A stretch of 64,000 nucleotides of DNA from an uncultured Treponema sp. (lineage in GTDB: Bacteria; Spirochaetota; Spirochaetia; Treponematales; Treponemataceae). Of the stretch, positions 42,724-50,948 are shown in pieces. How positions within the stretch are numbered: position 1 is the first letter of the stretch; each line of letters starts with the position of its first letter. A program made the translations under genes and the position numbers. Under the pieces are notes generated by a model, which saw only the letters and a list, made by a program, of their open reading frames with translations, ran no database searches and was not told the origin of the DNA. The stretch is taken from positions 30,094 through 94,093 of the forward strand of contig CASGBA010000007.1 in NCBI GenBank assembly GCA_949299755.1. The letters run 5' to 3'.

Positions 42724-43233
42724 ATGAAAACACGCATGAAATTCCAACGGGCTTTTTATTGTTTATCGGGAATCCTTTTTGTACTTGTATTGTCGGGATG
42801 TGTCACTGGAAAATTCGGGATGGCGTCTACAGAACTTTCCGAACTCCAGATACAATTATCGAACAAAACATGGTTACTTTGCGGAATATTATTTGAAGGC
42901 CAATTCATTCCCCTGGAACCAGGACACGGCACAAACAATGTCCTGCTTTTTTACAAGGACGGGGCCTTTGAATCTTCCACAGGAATAAATATCCTGGAAG
43001 GGGAATGGAGCCTTAAAAAACCGGAGGGAGATGAAAGCGCCCGGATAAACTTCGATTTTACTTCAGTGTCAAATGAAGCCTATCCGGATGAGGACGCAAC
43101 AAAATTCGAAAATACTTACATAAATTTATTCAATGAAGTGGAAAAAATAGATGTTTACGGGAACCAGTTTACCCTTTACGACGGGGACGGGAAAACCCTG
43201 ATGAAATTCATCCTGAATAATCCTGACTGGTAA
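42724..43233 (+). CDS. Putative lipoprotein, META/HslJ-like
   Basis: 169 aa. A signal peptide with hydrophobic core ends in VLSGC (C26), a lipobox. The mature part has short strands (NKTWLLCGILFEGQFIPL, GINILEGEWSLKK) that loosely resemble META-domain lipoproteins. Function unknown. It ends with a good terminator. The ATG is fixed by its promoter. Confidence 0.65.
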   Translation: MKTRMKFQRAFYCLSGILFVLVLSGCVTGKFGMASTELSELQIQLSNKTWLLCGILFEGQFIPLEPGHGTNNVLLFYKDGAFESSTGINILEGEWSLKKPEGDESARINFDFTSVSNEAYPDEDATKFENTYINLFNEVEKIDVYGNQFTLYDGDGKTLMKFILNNPDW

Positions 43234-43237
43234 AATA

Positions 43238-43267
43238 AACGGGAACCGATTCGGTTCCCGTTGTTTT
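43238..43267 (+). terminator. Intrinsic terminator after the lipoprotein gene
   Basis: AACGGGAACCG / CGGTTCCCGTT around an ATT loop, followed by GTTTT. It begins five bases after the stop codon and could also serve the convergent phosphofructokinase gene. Confidence 0.7.
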
Positions 43268-43299
43268 ACTTCCTGCCTGTTTATACCGCCATCTGCGTT

Positions 43300-44670
43300 T
43301 CAGCCATGCTGCCTGCTGATACTTTTCTGCATAAAGGCGTCTTTATCGTTAACCATAAGAACCGGCTGTCCTGTTGCATCAAGGGCATCCCTCCACAGGG
43401 AACCTTCAGGATTCACATAATTACGCTTACTTGTGGCCACAGCGATGGGCAGGTGAACGAATTTATTATGTACCAAACCTATCAAAAGCTTCGTCTTTCC
43501 GGCCATAGCCGCATGGACAGCATTGTTTCCCAGCCGTTCACAATAAATTGAATCGATGGCGGCGGCGGGAGCGGAACGTATCTGGTAACTGGGATCGATG
43601 TACTTTAAGTTTATATGCATCCCTATTGATTTAAAATAATCCTGCATCCTGTCCCGGAGGAAAGTACCGATATCGGCAAGACGGCGGTTTCCTGAATCGT
43701 CCGTCCCCTGTTCCGTCTGCATTAAATCCTGCCCGGCGCCTTCCGCCACGACAATTACCGCATGGTGGCGTTCCCGCAACCTGTTTTCCAGAACACGCAG
43801 TAAACCGCAGGGACCCTCCAACTCAAACGGGACTTCCGGTATCAGGACAAAATTCGCCTCATGGCTGGCAATCGCCGTATGGGTCGCTATAAAACCTGAT
43901 TCCCGGCCCATAAGCTTAACCAATCCGATACCGTTTATCTGGGAATGAGCCTCCATATGGGCGGCAGCCACTGCCTCAGTCGCTTTAACAACAGCTGTAT
44001 CAAAACCGAAGGATTTTTGAATAAATGACAGATCATTATCAACTGTCTTAGGAATACCCACTACAGCTATCTTTAAGCCTCGCTTTTCAATTTCCTCTGC
44101 CACTTCCAAAGAACCGCGCTGGGTTCCATCCCCGCCAATTATAAAAACAATATTCACATTCAGGTTTTCGATTGCATCTGCGATTTCAATGACACGGTTA
44201 CCGCCACCACGGGAAGTCCCCAACATTGAACCGCCGGTTTTATGGCAATCGTCAACTTTATCGGGATCCAAAGGAATAACATCATATCCATACTCGGGTA
44301 GCAGCCCTTTGAACCCGAAGCGTATCCCGCTTATTCGCCTTACACCATAGCGTATCCACAGGCAGCGGACCACAGCCCTGATAACATCGTTCAAGCCAGG
44401 GCACAGGCCACCGCAAGTTACAACAGCCGCATGAACATGGCTGGGGTTAAAGAAAATGTATTCCCTGGGGCCGGCTTTTTCCAACAGGTTTGAACTATCC
44501 GCAGGAGGCTCCTTGTCATTTTTGTTGTGGTCAACTCTGTAACGGATGAATTCATCGTCAGTAACATAATTAGCTATAAAATCACCGGTTTTTGTGGAAA
44601 GCTGTATAGGTGACTTAACCTTACATTCCCCAAGGGTTGATATTGAAAAATCGTAAATTTTGTTATCCAT
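43300..44670 (-). CDS. pfkA: 6-phosphofructokinase, plant/trypanosome-like group
   Basis: 456 aa from ATG 44670. Family motifs: [36 protein letters not shown], and [13 protein letters not shown]. In this superfamily PPi-dependent enzymes usually have Asp in the GGD motif and Lys in PKTxDND; here the first is Gly (GGDGT, ATP-like) and the second Lys (PPi-like). That mix defines the long ATP-dependent group of plants, trypanosomes and some spirochaetes, so ATP is more likely than PPi. Start set by a TATAAT promoter; a frame to 44709 is rejected. Confidence 0.88.
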   Translation of the reverse strand: MDNKIYDFSISTLGECKVKSPIQLSTKTGDFIANYVTDDEFIRYRVDHNKNDKEPPADSSNLLEKAGPREYIFFNPSHVHAAVVTCGGLCPGLNDVIRAVVRCLWIRYGVRRISGIRFGFKGLLPEYGYDVIPLDPDKVDDCHKTGGSMLGTSRGGGNRVIEIADAIENLNVNIVFIIGGDGTQRGSLEVAEEIEKRGLKIAVVGIPKTVDNDLSFIQKSFGFDTAVVKATEAVAAAHMEAHSQINGIGLVKLMGRESGFIATHTAIASHEANFVLIPEVPFELEGPCGLLRVLENRLRERHHAVIVVAEGAGQDLMQTEQGTDDSGNRRLADIGTFLRDRMQDYFKSIGMHINLKYIDPSYQIRSAPAAAIDSIYCERLGNNAVHAAMAGKTKLLIGLVHNKFVHLPIAVATSKRNYVNPEGSLWRDALDATGQPVLMVNDKDAFMQKSISRQHG

Positions 44671-44680
44671 AATTAGTTGA

Positions 44681-44709
44681 ATTATATCACCCGAAAGCCG
44701 GTCGGGCAA
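44681..44709 (-). promoter_or_regulatory. Promoter of pfkA
   Basis: Minus strand: TTGCCC (44709-44704), 17 bases, TATAAT (44686-44681), ten bases to ATG 44670. The leader would be about three bases. Confidence 0.6.
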
Positions 44710-44728
44710 CCTGTTTTATTAACAAGAT

Positions 44729-44777
44729 GAAAAAAGCCCCGGACAGGATTAAAGAATCCCGGCTCCAGGGCTTAAAA
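44729..44777 (-). terminator. Intrinsic terminator after the SIMPL gene
   Basis: Minus strand: AAGCCC...GGGGCTT arms with inner pairs around TTTA, followed by six T bases. It separates the SIMPL gene from pfkA. Confidence 0.6.
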
Positions 44778-44795
44778 TCCACTTCCGTTACACCC

Positions 44796-45539
44796 CTATT
44801 TCAATTCAAAAACAGCGTGGACACTGACGGAAATATCACTTTTACCGGCGGAAACAGGAGTGGCGGCATCCTGGGCGGAAACTAGGGATGCATTGCTCTG
44901 ATACAGGGGTCTGTTGTAGTTTTCCTCTGAAATGGAAAGAATCCTGCCAAGCTTTGCCCCGGAATATTCCGCCAGTTTTTCCGCAGCATCCTTAGCCTGT
45001 TTCATGGCCAGCATACGGGCTTCTTCAACAGCCTGCGTTGTATCCGACACGCTGAATTCAAGGGAGGAAAGCTCGTTGGCTCCGGCGGCAATAGCGGAAT
45101 CTATTACAGCTCCGGCTTTTGTGATTTCCCGTAAAACAATGGTAAGCATATTGGAAACCCGGTAATCGCCGGCAATATTTTTACCATTCACGTAAGCAGT
45201 TTCCTGAAAAATCCTGTAATTGGAAGTGGAAAAAGACTCCCTCTGCAAACCAAGGGACACAAGAGAATCCTGAACCTCAGTCATAATGGAGGCATTTTCC
45301 CTCACAGCTTCTTCCACGGAGGAATTTCTGGTAACCACGGATAATTGGATTGTGGCAATATCCGGTAAAACCTGGACAGCCCCCTGCCCGCTTACAGACA
45401 CACTCCGCTGATTTTCAGCTGAATTTTTTGAAACAGAAGACGCAAAAATAACAGCGCTAATCAACAGAATGGCGCAGGCCAAAAAGAAAACCGCACCCTG
45501 AAACGGGATTTTTTGATTTTGTTCTACATTCATACTCAT
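44796..45539 (-). CDS. SIMPL/DUF541 periplasmic protein
   Basis: 247 aa. One N-terminal membrane helix (about residues 12-35), then a SIMPL domain: VSVSGQGAVQVLPDIATIQLSV (quoted short of the full block), TSNYRIFQE, and the AMKQAKDAAEKLAEYSGAKLG helix. Such proteins sit in the periplasm and are linked to oxidative-stress protection, with function not settled. Start taken at ATG 45539; ATG 45533 is equally possible. Confidence 0.8.
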   Translation of the reverse strand: MSMNVEQNQKIPFQGAVFFLACAILLISAVIFASSVSKNSAENQRSVSVSGQGAVQVLPDIATIQLSVVTRNSSVEEAVRENASIMTEVQDSLVSLGLQRESFSTSNYRIFQETAYVNGKNIAGDYRVSNMLTIVLREITKAGAVIDSAIAAGANELSSLEFSVSDTTQAVEEARMLAMKQAKDAAEKLAEYSGAKLGRILSISEENYNRPLYQSNASLVSAQDAATPVSAGKSDISVSVHAVFELK

Positions 45540-45605
45540 GAAAGAAAAACATGAAAACACAAAGAACGGTTACACAGGGCAAAAAAGACCGCGAAATTTA
45601 CACGT

Positions 45606-47534
45606 TTAGACTTTTATAGTACTCTTAACTATCCGTAATATATAAAGCTGGACATAAACGTAAAGGGCTTCCCGGTTCTTTATTTTCTGGAGACCGGGAA
45701 TATCCGTTAAAGTCCTGGCTAAATTCCTTACACGGTCTATGTCAAAGGATGAACCGCGGATAGTCCTGATTACACGCCGCATGTAATCCCTGATAAGGGA
45801 ATTAACGTCTTCCGTAAGATTTTTCTTTGCTTGGGCGTCAAGGGACATATTCCATTGTCCCAGAACCTTTTTCAATTCATTTTCCAAAGAAGAATTCGGG
45901 GGGACAAGGGACGCTTCAACCCGGGAAACCGCATAGGAAAGATCCGTTTTTCTGCTGTTTTTTTCATGTTTATCCTGGGAAGGCTCATTTATTGTCAGTT
46001 TAGTTGTCCCGGAATCTTCGGGAACAACTTTTTTAGGAGCTTTGGGCTTCTTGAAAAAGGCGACAATGGCGGAAATAATCGGGATTGTGTACCAAAAAGG
46101 CAAAAGTATTTTTACATCGGTTAAAAGTTCCTGCCGATTCAACATAAAAAGTTCGCTCAGGGGGACAAGGGTTCCGTGGGAGAATATTTTGAATTCCTGG
46201 GTCGGTTTTTTTTCAGAAAAATTTTCGTGGGCAAGAAGGGATATAAAAGAAGCGGTTAAAAGACCGTATAAAACAGGGGAAGCTTTTTTACACTCCTCTT
46301 CCAGAAGGATTTCAAAGGAATTCTGGTTTTTCATGGCCGGGGTATTCTGGTAAGCGCAAAGCTGGTCATACCAAAGCTTGGTTATGTTTTCTTTTACCAC
46401 TTTCCGGGTTGAATCGCTCAACCTGACAATGAGAGCTTCAACCTTAGTTTTAAGCACGAAATATCTCGTGCCGCTTCCATCCTTAAAAACAAGGATTTCC
46501 GCAAAGGATTCACCTTCCCGGAAGGTGGTTTTTTCACGGAGAAAGGCATCCAAATCCTGCTGCTGATACTGTCCCAAAAGAGGAACCCCCCTGGAATCTG
46601 TAAAGCGGCATATATCATCCATGGTGAAATAATATGGGGATTTTTGGAAACACCCTGAAAGGTTTTTAAGGGCTGTTTCCCTCTGCAAGTCCTGTTGGAT
46701 TTTACCCTTAAAAAAATTATTGAAATACTCAATCACACAGACACTTTGCAGGAGAGAGATTTCTTCCGAGGTTTTTTCATTTTTCTTTACAAGATACTGT
46801 TTTATGAAAGAACACAGGTAATTGTAAAGCAAATATGTGTCGCCACCGTTTTTCATGGCATTCTGAGCTTCTTCCGGCCTTGTCTGGAACTGAATCAGGA
46901 AGTTTTTCACGGCAAGATCCTTTCCCGGACTTACTGCCGTCATTCGTTTACGGATAAAATCCCTGGATTCATCCTTCCGCAGAAAAAACCTTACCTTTGA
47001 CAGAACTAAAAACAGAAGTTTTTCAGGGGACATTGAATTCGGAAAAACAAGGGGCGGAACCTCATTCGGAAATTCTATCTTTACCAGGCCGTCCGCAATA
47101 CGGTTTGTATGGGAAAAGACTTCCTTTTCCACGAATTCATCAAAATTTGAAGATATGGAAACCACATAAAGCAGGGATGACGGAAAGGTTTTCGGAAGCT
47201 CACTGTAAGCCGGAAAGGGAATTTCCGGCTTACCAAGAATATTTTTATAAACGGCAGCAAGTCTGTCGATGTAAAACTGAGGAACAAAAACAATGTCCCT
47301 TCCCCGCACATCCTTGGAAATGACAAGCCCCATATCATCTTCAAGATTTTTCAACTTGTTTATAACTTCAGCCTGGGTGTTGTCAAGAAAAACCACAAGT
47401 TCCGGAGCTTCCTGAAGGTAATGCCTCGCATACTTTTCAAGATATTCCGAAAAATTTTGAATTATGACGGTGGGCGAATTCTGTTTACTGCTGTACAGTC
47501 TTAGCAGGGAGGAAATTTCTGTAGGAATCGCCAT
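45606..47534 (-). CDS. Conserved protein of unknown function, one membrane segment
   Basis: 642 aa from ATG 47534. A mostly soluble N-terminal region with several hydrophobic-charged repeats, one likely membrane segment near residues 493-510 (LLPFWYTIPIISAIVAFF), a lysine-rich linker, and a helical C-terminal domain of about 110 residues. I do not recognise a family and no catalytic motif stands out. The start is chosen because a promoter ends six bases before it. Divergent from ssb. Confidence 0.65.
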   Translation of the reverse strand: MAIPTEISSLLRLYSSKQNSPTVIIQNFSEYLEKYARHYLQEAPELVVFLDNTQAEVINKLKNLEDDMGLVISKDVRGRDIVFVPQFYIDRLAAVYKNILGKPEIPFPAYSELPKTFPSSLLYVVSISSNFDEFVEKEVFSHTNRIADGLVKIEFPNEVPPLVFPNSMSPEKLLFLVLSKVRFFLRKDESRDFIRKRMTAVSPGKDLAVKNFLIQFQTRPEEAQNAMKNGGDTYLLYNYLCSFIKQYLVKKNEKTSEEISLLQSVCVIEYFNNFFKGKIQQDLQRETALKNLSGCFQKSPYYFTMDDICRFTDSRGVPLLGQYQQQDLDAFLREKTTFREGESFAEILVFKDGSGTRYFVLKTKVEALIVRLSDSTRKVVKENITKLWYDQLCAYQNTPAMKNQNSFEILLEEECKKASPVLYGLLTASFISLLAHENFSEKKPTQEFKIFSHGTLVPLSELFMLNRQELLTDVKILLPFWYTIPIISAIVAFFKKPKAPKKVVPEDSGTTKLTINEPSQDKHEKNSRKTDLSYAVSRVEASLVPPNSSLENELKKVLGQWNMSLDAQAKKNLTEDVNSLIRDYMRRVIRTIRGSSFDIDRVRNLARTLTDIPGLQKIKNREALYVYVQLYILRIVKSTIKV

Positions 47535-47540
47535 GACCGA

Positions 47541-47569
47541 AGTATATAGCATTTAAAGAGATTACACAA
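47541..47569 (-). promoter_or_regulatory. Promoter of the 642-residue protein gene (leaderless)
   Basis: Minus strand: TTGTGT (47569-47564), 17 bases, TATACT (47546-47541), six bases TCGGTC, then ATG 47534. No Shine-Dalgarno. Confidence 0.6.
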
Positions 47570-47723
47570 TTGATTTTTGTTTACCAGGAATAAAAATGAA
47601 TGTGCCGGCATCTTTCCCGTATATATAAAAAGCAGGGGATAAAACATTCTCCATTCCGTTTCCGGTGGAAAACGGTGGAAGAATGAACGGTTCCCCGGAT
47701 TTGAAATATTTTGCGGAGGTTTT

Positions 47724-48125
47724 ATGAATTCACTCAACTCAATGCTTTTGGAAGGAAATGTTGTCAGGGACCCGGTTTTAAAAGAAACTCCAAAAGGCAC
47801 ACCGGTTTGTACTTTTTCGATTGCATCGAACCGCTATTACAAGCAGGACGATACAACGGAAAAAGAGACCTCATTTTTTGAAGTGGAAACCTGGGGTAAA
47901 CTGGCGGAAACCTGCGGAAAAAGCTGCCGTAAAGGAAGAGGAGTCAGAATTGTAGGCAGGATGAAACAGGACAGGTGGGTAGGAAGCGATGGAAAAAATT
48001 ACAGCCGTGTAAAAATCGTCGGAGAGCACGTGGAATTCAAGCCTGTTTTTTCTAAAAACCAGGAAAACAACGCTGTAGCGGAACCTGTGAAGGAAACCGG
48101 AGCCCAGACGGTACCCGTGTTCTAA
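47724..48125 (+). CDS. ssb: Single-stranded DNA-binding protein
   Basis: 133 aa. The OB fold is clear: LEGNVVRDPVLKETPKGTPVCTF, then FFEVETWGKLAE and GRMKQDRW. GCGGAGG lies five bases before the ATG. The tail ends QTVPVF: the family's acidic tip (DDDIPF type), the docking site for repair partners, is reduced to a hydrophobic PVF without aspartates. A partner-binding role may therefore be weak or altered. About 170 bases upstream separate it from the divergent gene. Confidence 0.93.
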   Translation: MNSLNSMLLEGNVVRDPVLKETPKGTPVCTFSIASNRYYKQDDTTEKETSFFEVETWGKLAETCGKSCRKGRGVRIVGRMKQDRWVGSDGKNYSRVKIVGEHVEFKPVFSKNQENNAVAEPVKETGAQTVPVF

Positions 48126-48158
48126 AAACGGGTACCATACTGCGTAGAAGGCTGCCGG

Positions 48159-48863
48159 TTAATTCAAATACGGCAGGGAAAACCGGTAGCCTGCTCCACG
48201 GACTGTGTATACAAACTTTTTGCCGTTTTTTGAATCCCCCAGCTTCCGCCGTAATCTGGCTATATGAACATCTATTGTCCTGGTAGTCATTCCCATGTCG
48301 TACCCCCATACGGAAGCAAGAAGCTCTTCCCGGGAAATAATTTGATCCTTGTGTTGCGCCACATAACCCAGCAGCTTTGTTTCCAAAGCGGACAGAGGAT
48401 ACTCCGTCCCTGAATTGATGATTAAGCCACGCTGTAAATCAATGTAAACACCTGTGTCGGAAACCGCCGTGGATTCTTCCTGATGTTTCATTTCCGCCCG
48501 GCGACGCAAAGCTTCTATCCGGACCAGAAGCTCCCGTATCTCAAACGGTTTTGTCATGTAATCATCCGCACCAATTGACAATCCGGAAACTTTGTCGTCA
48601 AGCTGGGATCTGGCGGTAAGCATCAGAATAGGCGTCTGAATCCCAGCTTCCCGCAGAGAGCGGCACACATCGAAACCATCTTTGCCAGGCAACATGACAT
48701 CAAGAATGATAACAGCATAACCGCCGGTTTTTGCCATTTTTTCCCCTTCAGGGCCGGTCGAACAGGATTCAAACTTATAACCTTCAGTCTCGAGCCTGTC
48801 ACCGATAGTAAGAACAAGTCCCGGTTCATCCTCTATCATTAAAATTTTGGGCGGCATCTTCAT
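48159..48863 (-). CDS. Response regulator, OmpR/PhoB family
   Basis: 234 aa. Receiver domain with D55 as the phosphorylation site (ILDVMLPGKDG), acidic pair ED at 11-12 and K105 (TKPFE); C-terminal winged helix with ETKLLGYVAQHKDQIISREEL and TIDVHIARLRRKLG. It overlaps the end of the sensor kinase gene by 38 bases, so the two are co-expressed as a pair. Target genes are not visible. Confidence 0.94.
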   Translation of the reverse strand: MKMPPKILMIEDEPGLVLTIGDRLETEGYKFESCSTGPEGEKMAKTGGYAVIILDVMLPGKDGFDVCRSLREAGIQTPILMLTARSQLDDKVSGLSIGADDYMTKPFEIRELLVRIEALRRRAEMKHQEESTAVSDTGVYIDLQRGLIINSGTEYPLSALETKLLGYVAQHKDQIISREELLASVWGYDMGMTTRTIDVHIARLRRKLGDSKNGKKFVYTVRGAGYRFSLPYLN

Positions 48864-50856
48864 GTTCCTCCGAATTCTCCTCTGACAAATGTGCGGCAGG
48901 GAAAACCAAAATGAATGTCGTTCCCCTGTCTTTTTTTGTTTCTATAAAAATTGCCCCGCCATGGACAGCGACAACCTTCGCCACAAGGCTCAGGCCGATT
49001 CCGTTTCCAGGTGTTTGATTTTTCAAAGCGTTCTTTCCACGCACAAAAGGTTCAAATATGGTTTTAATCTCCTCATCATCTATCCCGTTTCCCCTGTCCG
49101 AAAAAGAGACACAGACAAAACCGTCCGGATTGTTTTTCTTCACCTGGGACAGAGACTTTATATATATTTTTTTAGATGTATATTCCGGAAAATCCCTTTG
49201 GAACCAGGCGGAAATCCCCAGATACTTCCCGGAACAGGCATGACGTATCGCATTTAAAACAATATTGCTGAATGCGGATTCCAATGCCAGGGAATTGCCG
49301 TAAACGGACAGCATTCCGCCAGGGGATTTTTTCTCAGGGAACGTTACCTCAGTGGTAAACCCAAGCCTGTTTCTTTCCGGTTCAGAAGAGCTGAGGACCG
49401 ACATAATAATATCCCTGACAGAACAAGGTTCCATTTTCGTCCTTCCAGGAGCGGATGGATCAGTACCCGCATATAAAAGATAATGATTGATGGACAGGGC
49501 AAGACGGTCAGCCTCTGTTTTTATAAGTTCACCGTATTTTGTTATTTTCTCCTTGTCTGTAATAATACCAACTGTTAAATTCTGGGCGGCGGAGGAAATA
49601 ACTGCTATTGGTGTTTTCAACTCATGGGTTATGGTGGCGATAAATTCCTGCTGCCTTATAGCGAGATTTTCCGCCCGTCGCTCAGCATTAAGAAGAACAA
49701 AGAATAAAACCAGAATAAGAATGAAAATACCGGCTGAAATGAAAACATTGCGTATTGTTCCAAGTACATATTGATCCCGGATGGTTGTTTGAAACACATG
49801 GGCTGATATTTGGATTTCCGGAAAAAAATCCGCAAAAGCTTCCAAATTCAATCCCTTTTTGCCATAGGAATCCGGTGAAACGGAATCAAGCTTTATGTAT
49901 TCGACAACCGGAACCTTGTAAAAAACTTCGTGGGGCGGCAATGGGGCGGGGACAGGAGGTGCCTCTTTATCCCGCTGCGGCCCGTGCCGTGGAGGTGCAG
50001 GCGGTTCCGGCCTGGCAGGGGCAATAAACCTTGGAAGAGAAATCCGTTTGACGGCGAACTTTTCCGAGTTCAAACCCTCAGTATTTGTATACAGAATAGA
50101 GCCGTCTGAATCATCGAAAATTTTTATACTGTATTTAAAATCCCGGCCAAAGATTTCCGATGCGGAATGGACAAACAAATTTTCCTTGATTTCATTTCTA
50201 TCAAAAACAAAAACACAAAATTCGCCTGGAGTGGCAAAAGAAGGTTTTGTAATTACGTACAAATTCTGCCGGTCGGAAAAAAAATAAGAAGCAAAAACAA
50301 AAGCGGAATCCTCAGGTATTTCAGGAAAAACTGATCCTGGCCCCGGGGTATCTGAAGGTCCGGGTTTCTTCAAGGGCTTTTTCTTTCCGATAAAAAAATC
50401 CGCATTCTTTTTTGCCATCAGAGAAGCCCGCAAAAAAATCGAATTCCTGTTTTCGTATGCATCTGCCTTTACGGGATCAGATTCAAAGTGATCGTCCTGC
50501 CACCTGTAAAAAAGAGAAAAACTTTTATCGGCACAAAAAAAGCCGGAAAGGATTTTCGGGGAAAAGGTATTAAAAGACCAGGAGTCAAAAAACCCGGAAA
50601 AACTTTCGTTTGAGACTCCTTTGCGGGAAATATTCATCGGCAAAAAAATGATTTCAGAATAAACAACCCCTATAAGCCTGCGGACTTCCTGCTTTATCAT
50701 TTCTTCAGATTGAATACGGTTCCGGGAATTCAATTCCTGAAGCCATCTGAATTGATTAAAGGCGAGGATAAATAAAAAAGGCAGCGCTAAAAATACAAGA
50801 ATTTTCCGGGAACGCAGTCTTTTCAAGCTGTTTTGAAAAAACAGATTGTTTTTCAC
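48826..50856 (-). CDS. Sensor histidine kinase with large extracytoplasmic domain
   Basis: 676 aa from GTG 50856. Two membrane helices (about 18-35 and 370-390) flank an outside region of about 330 residues including a proline-rich stretch (about 279-310). The kinase core has HELKTPIAV with H411, an N-box NIVLNAIRHA and GNGIGLSLVAKVV. Proline-rich sensor regions are uncommon; the signal is unknown. The GTG is placed six bases after a promoter. Confidence 0.9.
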   Translation of the reverse strand: MKNNLFFQNSLKRLRSRKILVFLALPFLFILAFNQFRWLQELNSRNRIQSEEMIKQEVRRLIGVVYSEIIFLPMNISRKGVSNESFSGFFDSWSFNTFSPKILSGFFCADKSFSLFYRWQDDHFESDPVKADAYENRNSIFLRASLMAKKNADFFIGKKKPLKKPGPSDTPGPGSVFPEIPEDSAFVFASYFFSDRQNLYVITKPSFATPGEFCVFVFDRNEIKENLFVHSASEIFGRDFKYSIKIFDDSDGSILYTNTEGLNSEKFAVKRISLPRFIAPARPEPPAPPRHGPQRDKEAPPVPAPLPPHEVFYKVPVVEYIKLDSVSPDSYGKKGLNLEAFADFFPEIQISAHVFQTTIRDQYVLGTIRNVFISAGIFILILVLFFVLLNAERRAENLAIRQQEFIATITHELKTPIAVISSAAQNLTVGIITDKEKITKYGELIKTEADRLALSINHYLLYAGTDPSAPGRTKMEPCSVRDIIMSVLSSSEPERNRLGFTTEVTFPEKKSPGGMLSVYGNSLALESAFSNIVLNAIRHACSGKYLGISAWFQRDFPEYTSKKIYIKSLSQVKKNNPDGFVCVSFSDRGNGIDDEEIKTIFEPFVRGKNALKNQTPGNGIGLSLVAKVVAVHGGAIFIETKKDRGTTFILVFPAAHLSEENSEEHEDAAQNFNDRG

Positions 50857-50862
50857 GGATAG

Positions 50863-50891
50863 ATTTTACACCAGTTTTCGTATACTTGCAA
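50863..50891 (-). promoter_or_regulatory. Promoter of the two-component genes (leaderless, GTG)
   Basis: Minus strand: TTGCAA (50891-50886), 17 bases, TAAAAT (50868-50863), six bases CTATCC, then GTG 50856. No Shine-Dalgarno. Confidence 0.6.
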
Positions 50892-50948
50892 TTTTTTTTT
50901 AAAATGAGAAATTTTTATTACCATCATAAGGATATTTCCCCTAAAACA

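Noticed and set aside
43300..44670. PPi-dependent phosphofructokinase
   Set aside because: The glycine in GGDGT points to ATP; the PPi label would rest on overall similarity only.
48111..48135. Hairpin spanning the ssb stop codon as a terminator
   Set aside because: The stem (GGTACCCGT/ACGGGTACC) overlaps the coding end and no T-run follows on the plus strand.
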